Part shown: positions 7,878 to 14,474 of the stretch, one piece after another
How the letters are laid out: each line of letters starts with the position of its first letter
Position numbering within the stretch: the first letter of the stretch is position 1
Assembly: GCF_003344345.1 (NCBI RefSeq)
Contig: NZ_QPIP01000026.1
Location: 1 to 17,384, forward strand
Direction of reading: 5' to 3'
Length of the DNA stretch: 17,384 bases
DNA from: Wolbachia endosymbiont of Cylisticus convexus
Lineage (GTDB): Bacteria; Pseudomonadota; Alphaproteobacteria; Rickettsiales; Anaplasmataceae
The notes under the pieces: model-generated
Told to the model about the DNA's origin: nothing
The model's database searches: none
Seen by the model: only the letters and a program-made list of their open reading frames with translations
Position numbers and translations under genes: made by a program

Positions 7878-8051
7878 ACAATCTTGACATTAATGCCAAT
7901 AAGCCAAATTTCGCTTATCTTTCAACAGAGTTAAAAGACAGGACAAGTATCTTTAGTCTATATTCACAACTTAATTTTGTTTACAGTCTTAGAGGTAGCA
8001 TTGTTCAAGTAAATAGATGTAGATATTGCTAAACAAAAATATGACAACTTC
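7878..8051. other. Spacer between mutL and the small ORF/hflK operon
   Basis: This 174-bp spacer should hold the promoter of the hflK block on the minus strand and any mutL terminator. I see a weak TTGAAC-17-TGTAAA pair but no hairpin with a T-run, so mutL transcripts may read through. Nothing else is visible. Confidence 0.4.
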
Positions 8052-9863
8052 TCACCTCCGCTCAAACAATTTTTCAATATCACTTAGTTTCACTTCTATA
8101 TAAGTTGGTCTGCCGTGGTTGCATTGTCCAGAATGTGGCGTTTTTTCCATTTGCCTCAATAATTCATTCATTTCCTCCAATTTCATCTTCCTACCTGCTC
8201 TAATTGATCCATGACAAGCAATTGTGGCTAGTATTTTATTTACTTTATCTTCTATAGGCAGTGTATCCTCTATTTCTGTTAATCTATCCACTATATCAAT
8301 GAGCATCTCCTTCACATCTATTGCTCCTAAGATTGCAGGGACTTCTTTTACTATGACCTTATTTTCTGATTTAATTTCAATATCAAAACCCATTTCGAAG
8401 AGCTTATCTTTATAAATTTCAATCATCTCCATTCCAGCTTGATTATTGATTTTAACTGTTTCAGGCAAAAGCAATTTTTGTCTTTTTATACTTGATTTTT
8501 CTTTTAAGCACTCGTATACTAACCTTTCATGGGCTGCATGCTGGTCTACTATAATTAATTTGTCTTTTACCTCGGCAATAATATAAGTGTTATAGACTTG
8601 ACAGTGTGCAAACCCAAGGGGATAGTCCTCTATCAAATCAGTTTGTTCCCTTTCTAGAACTATAGTTTCTGTTTGTGGCAGAGACTTTTGCATACCAGTA
8701 TAATCAAACGATTTTGAATGCTCTGACAAGCTTTTTACCTCTACATTTGGAGAAGTAAACTCTCTCATTAACTGATTTTCAAAAGGACTTATTTTTTTTT
8801 CATAAAATTCTTTTTGAGTACCAAAACTCTCTGTTGTTGAAGTAATTGGACCACGCGCTGGAATGACATCAGAGGTACCTATTCTTGTTGATAATATTTT
8901 TATTAGCCCTCTTCTCACTATTTCATACATTAGCCTCTTGTTCTGAAATCTTACCTCTGATTTGTTTGGATGCACATTTACATCTACTTGATCATACGGT
9001 ATCTCTAAGTGCAGCGCTGCAAAAGGATATCTATCACTTGGAATAAAGTCGTGATACGCATAACGAATCGCACCAACAAGTAGATTGTCCTTAATAGGCC
9101 TTCCATTGACAAACGTATGGACCATATCAGACTTACCACGATTGACAGTTGGTCTACAGATGTGTCCTGTGAGTTTAATGCCGTCTTCTTCTTCGTTAAT
9201 TTCCAGGGAATTATCCTGAAATTCTTTTTCTACTTCACACAGTCTGCTAAATAACGAAGCATGCTTAGCATATTTCAGAAGCCTTTTATTCCCGGAAGTA
9301 AGAGTAAACCCAATACTATAGTTGATCATCGCTAAATTATTTACGATATCAATGATGTTCTGCGTTTCCGCCCTTTCAGTTTTTAAGAATTTTAATCTAT
9401 TGGGAGTAGCAAAAAATAAGTCTCTTACTTCAATATGCGTGCCTTTTAATAAAGAACAAGGTGTAACCTCTCCTATTTTTTCTCCCCCCTCATAGCTTAT
9501 AGACCATGCTTCATCTGCTCCATTTGCCTTAGACGATAACTTTATTCTACTTACTGCTGCAATTGAAGGCAAAGCCTCTCCTCTAAAGCCAAGGTACTTG
9601 ATTTCTATTAATTCACTATCACTTAATTTTGAAGTAGCGTGACGCGTAAACGCAAGTTTTAAGTTATTCTTCTCTATTCCACTTCCATTATCCATCACAG
9701 TAATAAGATTGCGCCCACCACTCTCTATTTTAATTTCTATCTCTGAACTTCCAGCATCTATTGCATTTTCCACTAATTCCTTTACTACGCTTGCCGGCCT
9801 TTCTATTACCTCTCCTGCTGCTATACGATTTATAGTTTTCATGTCTAAAAGGATTATTGCCAT
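8052..9863 (-). CDS. mutL: MutL, DNA mismatch repair ATPase/endonuclease
   Basis: The protein has 603 residues. The N-terminal GHKL ATPase shows every hallmark: [20 protein letters not shown] (11-30), NAIDAG (33-38), DNGSGI (58-63), TRHATSK (73-79) and GFRGEA (92-97). The transducer domain follows with FVNGRPIKD and [12 protein letters not shown]. The C-terminal domain keeps the metal-binding endonuclease motif [12 protein letters not shown] (440-451), ACHGSIRAG (549-557) and QCNHGRPT (580-587). So this MutL should nick DNA itself, as in bacteria without MutH. It couples MutS mismatch recognition to strand excision. Its start overlaps the end of purE by 10 nt, implying co-transcription. A second ATG lies at codon 8, but the first fits family N-termini better. 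Confidence 0.96.
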   Translation of the reverse strand: MAIILLDMKTINRIAAGEVIERPASVVKELVENAIDAGSSEIEIKIESGGRNLITVMDNGSGIEKNNLKLAFTRHATSKLSDSELIEIKYLGFRGEALPSIAAVSRIKLSSKANGADEAWSISYEGGEKIGEVTPCSLLKGTHIEVRDLFFATPNRLKFLKTERAETQNIIDIVNNLAMINYSIGFTLTSGNKRLLKYAKHASLFSRLCEVEKEFQDNSLEINEEEDGIKLTGHICRPTVNRGKSDMVHTFVNGRPIKDNLLVGAIRYAYHDFIPSDRYPFAALHLEIPYDQVDVNVHPNKSEVRFQNKRLMYEIVRRGLIKILSTRIGTSDVIPARGPITSTTESFGTQKEFYEKKISPFENQLMREFTSPNVEVKSLSEHSKSFDYTGMQKSLPQTETIVLEREQTDLIEDYPLGFAHCQVYNTYIIAEVKDKLIIVDQHAAHERLVYECLKEKSSIKRQKLLLPETVKINNQAGMEMIEIYKDKLFEMGFDIEIKSENKVIVKEVPAILGAIDVKEMLIDIVDRLTEIEDTLPIEDKVNKILATIACHGSIRAGRKMKLEEMNELLRQMEKTPHSGQCNHGRPTYIEVKLSDIEKLFERR

Positions 9864-10372
9864 AAGCTCATTATAATGTTGGTTTCTCTTTTACTGCTTT
9901 GGTCTGTTTTTCTCTCCATTTTTTTTAATCTACCTGCAATTTCACTGTTAGAAATCGATAATATGGATGCTGAAGTAATTGCAGCATTGCATGCCCCACT
10001 CTCGCCTATAGACATTGTTGCAACTGGAACACCCTTTGGCATCTGCACTATAGATAACAGACTATCTAGCCCATTTAATTGCTTGCTGTGCACAGGAATA
10101 CCGATAACAGGTAAATAAGTAAGCGACGCAGTCATACCAGGCAAATGAGCTGCCCCTCCTGCACCAGCTATAATAACCTTAAAGCCTTTTTCTTGAGCAG
10201 ACTTAGCAAAATTAAAGAGTCTCTCTGGTGTTCTGTGTGCGGATATTATAAATACATCATGTGAAATTTCCAATTCTTTTAATAAATTAATAGCATGAAC
10301 CATAGTGCCATAATCCGATTCGCTTCCCATAATTATAGCAACATCTTTTTTCATTTTTGCTGTATTCAACAT
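9854..10372 (-). CDS. purE: PurE, N5-carboxyaminoimidazole ribonucleotide mutase
   Basis: The protein has 172 residues. It shows the class I PurE signatures: MGSESD (15-20), ISAHRTPER with the catalytic His46, the glycine-rich [10 protein letters not shown] loop (71-80) and [10 protein letters not shown] (114-123). It converts N5-CAIR to CAIR in de novo purine synthesis, working after PurK, which is not in this window. An alternative start at codon 7 (10354, MKKDVAI) resembles many PurE N-termini. Neither start has a good Shine-Dalgarno. The last codons overlap mutL by 10 nt. About 20 residues after the conserved core ([14 protein letters not shown]) are a charged tail of no known role. Confidence 0.94.
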   Translation of the reverse strand: MLNTAKMKKDVAIIMGSESDYGTMVHAINLLKELEISHDVFIISAHRTPERLFNFAKSAQEKGFKVIIAGAGGAAHLPGMTASLTYLPVIGIPVHSKQLNGLDSLLSIVQMPKGVPVATMSIGESGACNAAITSASILSISNSEIAGRLKKMERKTDQSSKRETNIIMSLWQ

Positions 10373-10474
10373 AATTTTATTTACTAACTAAATAGTGTTT
10401 CAGAAGCAACAAATATTTAAATTACATTGCGAATATAATATGACATTCTCATTAAATAGAAATTTTGGAAATTG

Positions 10475-10510
10475 AAATTAATCTCTATATTACAATATAG
10501 AGATTAATTT
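10475..10510. repeat. Perfect 17-bp inverted repeat (hairpin) upstream of purE
   Basis: The arms AAATTAATCTCTATATT (10475-10491) and AATATAGAGATTAATTT (10494-10510) are perfect complements around a 2-nt AC centre. The stem is AT-rich. It stands about 100 bp before the purE start and just beyond the IS remnant. It may act as a two-way terminator shielding purE, or be a dispersed palindromic repeat. Confidence 0.75.
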
Positions 10511-10519
10511 CTGATATAG

Positions 10520-11530
10520 TAGTCTGTTCATAATCCTTTCAAAAGCAAAGCGATGGAAGCCAGAAGAAGGTTTGTAGGCTAGTATTGAGTTTTCACTCGC
10601 CACAATTGTCTACACTTTTCTAAAAGAGTATTCGGAACCCGCCTTTTGACAATACAGCAAAGATCTCAACAGTTGCATTCTTTTATTTGAGTTGAAAATT
10701 TTTCTCCAATATAGCCTGAATCGATCAGTATGTTTTTGATTCAGAGTTTTGCATTTTCGACCATTCTAAGAACCTGTTAAAATCTTTTTAGGGGTAAAGC
10801 AGTAAAAGCAAATGTGCAAGTTAGTGTTAAGTTTCCGCTCGCCACAGTCTTCTACATTTTTCCAACCAAGCAAAAAATAACCCATCTTTTGGTCCACTGA
10901 CAACCACTTTTTAGAATGTATAGCACTCCACAAAATATGCCCATACAAATCAACTTTTCTTGGTCTTGTTTTCTTCCTGCTGCTCTCCAAGATTAGCCTG
11001 ATTTTTTCAAATTGCTCTCGACTTATATCACTTATTTTACATAGATATACCTCATTCTTAATCTATGCTTATTTTACCTCATTATCTAGAGATTCTTAAC
11101 AGGTTCTTACAGCGCTATGCCGTTGTCACATAAATTGCATGTTTGTCTATCAACTGCACTGAAATCTTTTTACATAGCCTTTTCTTTTGCCATTATCTGC
11201 GTTTAACACTTTGAGTACCAATTATGTATAAGCTGTTTCCGACCATTGTTTCTTCGCAACTACTTCTTTCATGCTCCAAAACACCTTTTTTACTTCCGCT
11301 ATGCTTTTCACTTCATTTTTTAAAATAATCTTGCCATTTTGGAAACTCTGTTAGCCCACTCAAAGTAACTTTTTAGAACCTATAACACTCCACAAAATAC
11401 ATTATAAGTCTTTTTGGTTCTGTTTTTTCTATAGAGCTCTGCTCAACTCTTTCTCTACTTATCTTACTTTGTTTTCATGATTTATATACTCTATCCCTGA
11501 CCTTATTCCTTTCTTGAAACCATATACAAT
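10520..11530 (-). pseudogene. Old IS5-family transposase remnant, split by a second element
   Basis: On the minus strand, broken frames spell a degenerate IS5-type (IS1031-like) transposase in the correct order. It starts with SKISRERVEQ and YFVECYRF near 11350-11480, then EFPKWQDYF, then KQWSET with TQSVK/NADNGKRKGY, then KKIS and HAIYVTTA up to 11110. After the inserted element it continues with MVENAKL, KNILIDSGYIGEKFSTQIKE (10680-10735), FAVLSK and LEKCRQLWR (near 10610). Many stops, frameshifts and small deletions make it dead. The right end (near 10520) resembles the IS terminus but has decayed. Outer limits are approximate. Identification rests on recall of the transposase family, not on a search. 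Confidence 0.75.
10769..11107 (-). mobile_element. 339-bp internally deleted IS5-family element inserted in the older copy
   Basis: Perfect terminal inverted repeats AGAACCTGTTAA (10769-10780) and TTAACAGGTTCT (11096-11107) bound the element. TA flanks both sides (10767-10768 and 11108-11109), a possible 2-bp target duplication. Inside, on the minus strand, the transposase N-terminus (KISDISREQFEKIRLILESS, then RKKTRPRKVDLY) runs into a frameshift before GIFCGVLYILKSGCQW. It then jumps to C-terminal sequence (CGERKLNTNL), so most of the catalytic domain is missing. It cannot move by itself but could move if a matching transposase acts on its ends. The frame at 10766-10990 is only a fragment of this dead gene. 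Confidence 0.78.
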
Positions 11531-11699
11531 CTCTAAAACGAGTTTGTAAAATGATTATTTCTATATTTTAAACTTTATAGTTTTAATTTATTCTTTCTAT
11601 TAGTGATTTTTTTAACAAAATAATAATTTAAAATTACTAGTATTTTGATAGAGATATAGTCAACTTAAAATTTTAAGTATCAGTATATCATTATAGTTA
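11531..11699. other. AT-rich spacer upstream of the XRE gene
   Basis: This stretch has very low GC and no open frame worth calling. I see no IS similarity beyond about 11530 and no RNA gene. It probably carries upstream promoter sequence for the regulator that follows. Confidence 0.4.
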
Positions 11700-11727
11700 T
11701 TGACAAATTATATAATATTAATATATT
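11700..11727 (+). promoter_or_regulatory. Probable sigma70 promoter of the XRE gene
   Basis: A perfect -35 box TTGACA (11700-11705), a 16-bp spacer and a -10 like TATATT (11722-11727) stand about 60 bp before the ATG. A perfect TATAAT at 11747-11752 is an alternative -10 without a good -35. The surroundings are extremely AT-rich, so the -10 assignment is uncertain. Confidence 0.45.
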
Positions 11728-11789
11728 GGTATATTAAATATTATGATATAATATTTAATAAAGCTAATTGGTATGTGAGAGTAAAAATT

Positions 11790-12086
11790 ATGGAAATAAT
11801 ATCATTAAACAATCTGGATAGTACAGAAATAAAAGCAAAGTTGCTTTACATAATAAACAAAATTGTAGAAAAAAATACTTGGACTCAAGCTTGTGCGGCT
11901 GAGAAACTTGGTATTGATCAGCCAAAGGTGTCACAAATTAAAAATGGTAAAATAGATGGTTTTTCTTTAGAAAGACTGTTAGGGTTTTTAAGAAAGCTTG
12001 ATCATGAAATAACAATTACAATAACAGAAAATCAAGCAGTAAAAGCTAAAACAGAAAAAGTAGAATATGGAGTTGCATCTCAATAA
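11790..12086 (+). CDS. Small XRE-type helix-turn-helix DNA-binding protein
   Basis: From the ATG at 11790 the protein has 98 residues. Residues about 25-70 form a helix-turn-helix: WTQACAAEKLGIDQPKVSQI followed by KNGKIDGFSLERLLGFLRKL. That pattern matches the HTH_37/HigA2-like group, in which TQAEAAKxLGxxQPxVSxLxxGK and FSLDxL recur. The group contains stand-alone repressors and antitoxins. No toxin gene is adjacent: the IS graveyard lies upstream and rpoZ downstream. The frame is open upstream to a TTG at 11700, but that lies in the promoter-like region and the extra 30 residues look spurious. I infer DNA binding. The target is unknown and may include its own promoter. Confidence 0.8.
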   Translation: MEIISLNNLDSTEIKAKLLYIINKIVEKNTWTQACAAEKLGIDQPKVSQIKNGKIDGFSLERLLGFLRKLDHEITITITENQAVKAKTEKVEYGVASQ

Positions 12087-12094
12087 ATACGCAG

Positions 12095-12123
12095 TTGACA
12101 TCTTATTTTTTGTGATATAGTAT
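12095..12123 (+). promoter_or_regulatory. Probable promoter of rpoZ
   Basis: A perfect TTGACA (12095-12100), a 17-bp spacer and TAGTAT (12118-12123, four of six consensus bases) stand 24 bp before the rpoZ start. A good ribosome binding site, AAGGTGG at 12134-12140, has 6-nt spacing. The pair fits a housekeeping promoter. Confidence 0.5.
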
Positions 12124-12146
12124 AAAGCTTATCAAGGTGGTGTTTT

Positions 12147-12539
12147 ATGGTTGAATCTATTGTAGAAAAGTGTGTAGAACAGGTGCATAACCGTTTTAAA
12201 TTGGTTCTGCTGGCAAGTCAAAGAACGCATGATTTAAGTACAGGGACAAGCGATCCAGTTCAAATGGTTAAGTTTAAAGGGCATAAGGACACTATAGTTG
12301 CTTTATATGAAATAGCAGAAAAGAAGGTAGATACTCATGAGTTGTTTAACCTTTTGGTGAAAAGGTGCAAGGAGTACATGAAAGGAAATATGAATAATGC
12401 TTACAGTCGTAGTCCAAGTAAGCTAGCCAGTTTGTTAAATTTTTCTGATCATCAATTTAACACAGATCTTGATATAAGTCAAGGAAGCCAAGATGATGAA
12501 ATAGATGATCAAGATAGCGGTGAAAAAGTACCAATTTAG
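12147..12539 (+). CDS. rpoZ: RpoZ, RNA polymerase omega subunit
   Basis: The protein has 130 residues. The N-terminal half matches omega: VEKCVEQVHNRFKLVLLASQ followed by RTHDLSTG, where E. coli has the conserved NRFxLVLxAxxRA core, then TIVALYEIAEKKV (TVIALREI in E. coli). Omega binds the beta-prime subunit and helps RNA polymerase assemble. The C-terminal tail is longer than in E. coli and ends in an acidic stretch (DDEIDDQDSGEK), as is common in alphaproteobacteria. The start is supported by AAGGTGG 6 nt upstream. It precedes the antiporter genes by 28 bp and could be co-transcribed with them. Confidence 0.9.
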   Translation: MVESIVEKCVEQVHNRFKLVLLASQRTHDLSTGTSDPVQMVKFKGHKDTIVALYEIAEKKVDTHELFNLLVKRCKEYMKGNMNNAYSRSPSKLASLLNFSDHQFNTDLDISQGSQDDEIDDQDSGEKVPI

Positions 12540-12567
12540 AAATCTGCAGAGGTTATATAGTTTATAA

Positions 12568-12813
12568 ATGATTAGCATTGCTATCTATGCACTTTTGTTC
12601 TGTATGAGTGTAATGTTATGTTGTATAGTGTTTAGATCAAGTGATGTATACAATAAGGTTTTAGCATTCAATAATTTTTCAACGCAAGTAGTTTTACTCA
12701 TAACAGCAATATCAATCATTCTTAACAATTTCTTTTTAATTGATATAGCACTACTGTATGCTAGCATTAGTTTTATATCAACTATAGCACTAATGAGATT
12801 AATGTTGTTTTGA
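12568..12813 (+). CDS. mrpF: Mrp/Mnh antiporter subunit F
   Basis: The protein has 81 residues, typical for MrpF, with three hydrophobic segments (about 2-22, 36-53, 58-79). Family marks are FRSSDVYNKVLAFNN after the first helix (RGPSxxDRVxAxD/N in others) and DIALLYASISFISTIALMR in the last. MrpF is a small membrane subunit of the multi-protein Na+/H+ (or K+/H+) antiporter related to complex I. It is followed by mrpG after 6 nt. An AGAGG sits about 17 nt before the ATG, rather far for a ribosome binding site, so translation initiation is probably weak or coupled. Confidence 0.87.
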   Translation: MISIAIYALLFCMSVMLCCIVFRSSDVYNKVLAFNNFSTQVVLLITAISIILNNFFLIDIALLYASISFISTIALMRLMLF

Positions 12814-12819
12814 TAATTT

Positions 12820-13119
12820 ATGATAGCATCCATTCTCATATTTTTAGGTGTTTGTTTAGTAGTCATTTCAAGCGTAGGAGTAATAGTATTTCCTGATTTC
12901 TATACTAGACTACATGCTGCAGGTATTGCAGATTCTAGTGGCGCAATGTTGTTGTTGATTGGTTTTGCTTTGCAAAATAAATTTTCAATCAATACTATTA
13001 AAATTATATTATTGATTTTTATAATATGGATAGCCAATGCAACTAACAGTTATATTTTAGCGCGTACTCATTATAAAAGTAAGGACTATTCAAGAAGATT
13101 AAGATGCTGGAAATACTAA
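12820..13119 (+). CDS. mrpG: Mrp/Mnh antiporter subunit G
   Basis: The protein has 99 residues and three hydrophobic segments. The MrpG/PhaG core is clear: VGVIVFPDFYTRLHAAGIAD followed by SSGAMLLLIGFAL, where the family has GxxRFPDxYTRLHAxxKxxT. A third helix is followed by a basic tail (YKSKDYSRRLRCW). MrpG is an integral subunit of the cation/proton antiporter. Its last 16 bases overlap the start of the next gene, implying coupled translation. Confidence 0.9.
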   Translation: MIASILIFLGVCLVVISSVGVIVFPDFYTRLHAAGIADSSGAMLLLIGFALQNKFSINTIKIILLIFIIWIANATNSYILARTHYKSKDYSRRLRCWKY

Positions 13120-13625
13120 ATCTAATATTACTTTTGCTGTTACTCACGGTTACTATTTTTATAGTCCTTTCAAAACACTTAGTTGTAAGTGCTGTTCTAA
13201 TGTGTGTATTTAGTTCACTTATTGCACTTATATACTTGATTATGAATGCGCCCGATGTTGCAATTACTGAAGCTTCTGTCGGTGCAGGACTGAGCACAGT
13301 CTTTACGTTTGCAGCACTCTCTTTGATAAAGAATCACAAAGTAAACTTATCTCATAGCCCCATAACACTTTTTTTTATGTTGGTTTTGACTGCATGTTTA
13401 TCATACTTTATGATTCAATTGCCAGATTTTGGCAGTCATGATGCTCCAGTCCATTTGCATGTTGCTCCTTATTATATAGAAAATACTGAAAAAGCTACTG
13501 GTATTCCTAATATAGTGACAGCTGTTTTAGCAAGCTTTCGTGGCTATGACACGTTTGGAGAAACTATAGTAGTTTTTACTGCTGCACTTTGTGTAATATT
13601 AAAGGAAGAAAAAGAAGGTGATTAA
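13104..13625 (+). CDS. DUF4040 / MrpA C-terminal-like antiporter subunit
   Basis: The protein has 173 residues. The N-terminal part has three membrane segments and the DUF4040 hallmark IYLIMNAPDVAITEASVGAG, as in the MrpA C-terminus (APDVALTQ). The C-terminal part carries NIVTAVLASFRGYDTFGETI followed by VVFTAALCVIL, which matches the conserved VxxxLxDFRxxDTxGExxV segment also found in the MrpA tail. It is therefore the MrpA tail encoded as a separate subunit, an arrangement known from Mbh/Mnh-like clusters. The NuoL-like pump domain of MrpA is absent. Overlaps of 16 nt with mrpG and 8 nt with mrpB tie it to the operon. Annotation pipelines may call it subunit B. Confidence 0.83.
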   Translation: MLEILNLILLLLLLTVTIFIVLSKHLVVSAVLMCVFSSLIALIYLIMNAPDVAITEASVGAGLSTVFTFAALSLIKNHKVNLSHSPITLFFMLVLTACLSYFMIQLPDFGSHDAPVHLHVAPYYIENTEKATGIPNIVTAVLASFRGYDTFGETIVVFTAALCVILKEEKEGD

Positions 13626-14037
13626 AGATCCGATATTAAGTGTAGTAACATTTTTGATGATACCTTTTATCACTTTGTTTGGTTTATACATACAATTTCA
13701 TGGTGACTACACTCCAGGTGGAGGTTTTCAAGCAGGAATAATTATTGCCTCTGGGATAATATTATATTCAATGTTATTTGGCATATCTACAACTTTAAAA
13801 GCAATACCTTACTCTGTGATCAAATTTACTAACGTGCTAGGTATTTTAACCTATGGGGGAACGGGTATTATAACAGTTTTACTTGGCCAAAATTTTTTAT
13901 CTTATAATATATTATCAACTAATAATAGCACAGGTCAAAAATTGGGTATTTTCTTAGTGGAGCTGGGTGTAGTATTTACCGTCTGCTCTTCCATGCTAAT
14001 CATATATATAAGTTTTGCTCGTAGGAAAAAACAATGA
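13618..14037 (+). CDS. mrpB: Mrp/Mnh antiporter subunit B
   Basis: The protein has 139 residues, starts with GTG and has four hydrophobic segments. The MrpB signature FGLYIQFHGDYTPGGGFQAG lies near residues 20-40 (family GHxxPGGGFxGG), followed by a Gly-rich helix and the closing EXGVVFTVCSSMLIIY helix. It is a membrane subunit of the antiporter. The GTG start is supported by the family length and by an 8-nt overlap with the previous gene. The TGA overlaps the ATG of mrpC (ATGA), a standard coupling. Confidence 0.92.
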   Translation: MIKDPILSVVTFLMIPFITLFGLYIQFHGDYTPGGGFQAGIIIASGIILYSMLFGISTTLKAIPYSVIKFTNVLGILTYGGTGIITVLLGQNFLSYNILSTNNSTGQKLGIFLVELGVVFTVCSSMLIIYISFARRKKQ

Positions 14038-14336
14038 CCCTATATAATTATATAATCATTACTATATTAATGGTGCTAGGTTTGTATATTATTATAAACG
14101 ATAAAAATTTAATCAAAAAAATGATAGGGTTAAGTGTCTTACAAGCATCTATTTTGTTATTTTACATATCTCTCGGATACATAAAAAGTTCTTTGCCTCC
14201 TATATTGACTTCAAATTTTTATTTATATAGCAATCCTATACCTCACGTTTTAATGCTTACTGCTATAGTGGTTGGAATTGCAACATTTTCAGTTGGATTG
14301 TCCATAGCAGTAAGAATGGAGGGAATAATTGATTAA
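14034..14336 (+). CDS. mrpC: Mrp/Mnh antiporter subunit C (NuoK-like)
   Basis: The protein has 100 residues and three membrane helices, the size and layout of MrpC and NuoK. Family marks are LGLYIIINDKNLIKKMIGLS with VLQASILLF after it, and DPLPHALVLTAIVIG-like NPIPHVLMLTAIVVGIATFS near residues 68-88. MrpC belongs to the proton-translocation module related to complex I. It begins by ATGA overlap with mrpB and is the last Mrp gene here. The usual next genes (mrpD, mrpE) are missing and rpoD follows after 135 bp. Confidence 0.92.
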   Translation: MTLYNYIIITILMVLGLYIIINDKNLIKKMIGLSVLQASILLFYISLGYIKSSLPPILTSNFYLYSNPIPHVLMLTAIVVGIATFSVGLSIAVRMEGIID

Positions 14337-14426
14337 GAAGAGTGTGTATAAATTAACAGTATCTTAAACTATATGAAGTAGCAAATAACTATGAATTAAG
14401 AATAAAACTATAAGCTTGCTCATTGT

Positions 14427-14455
14427 AAGTTTATTTGATAATAAGAAATAAACTT
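14427..14455 (+). promoter_or_regulatory. Hairpin 16-20 nt before rpoD
   Basis: AAGTTTATTT (14427-14436) and AAATAAACTT (14446-14455) form a perfect 10-bp stem with a 9-nt loop. Only TT follows, so it is a poor terminator. It lies between mrpC and rpoD and close to the rpoD ribosome binding site. A role in the rpoD leader or in mrpC mRNA 3' end stability is possible. The role is inferred. Confidence 0.5.
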
Positions 14456-14474
14456 TTAAACTATAAAGGTAATG

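Noticed and set aside
10766..10990. 74-codon minus-strand frame as a gene
   Set aside because: It is a frameshifted fragment of the deleted IS5-family transposase inside the 339-bp element.
11700..11789. N-terminal extension of the XRE protein from a TTG start
   Set aside because: The TTG is part of a TTGACA promoter-like box and the extra residues are just translated AT-rich DNA.
12585..12866. Minus-strand frame over mrpF
   Set aside because: It is a shadow of mrpF and mrpG, which match known families on the plus strand.
14337..14471. tRNA or small RNA gene between mrpC and rpoD
   Set aside because: Only one hairpin is present. There is no cloverleaf, no TTCGA-type T-loop and no CCA-like end.
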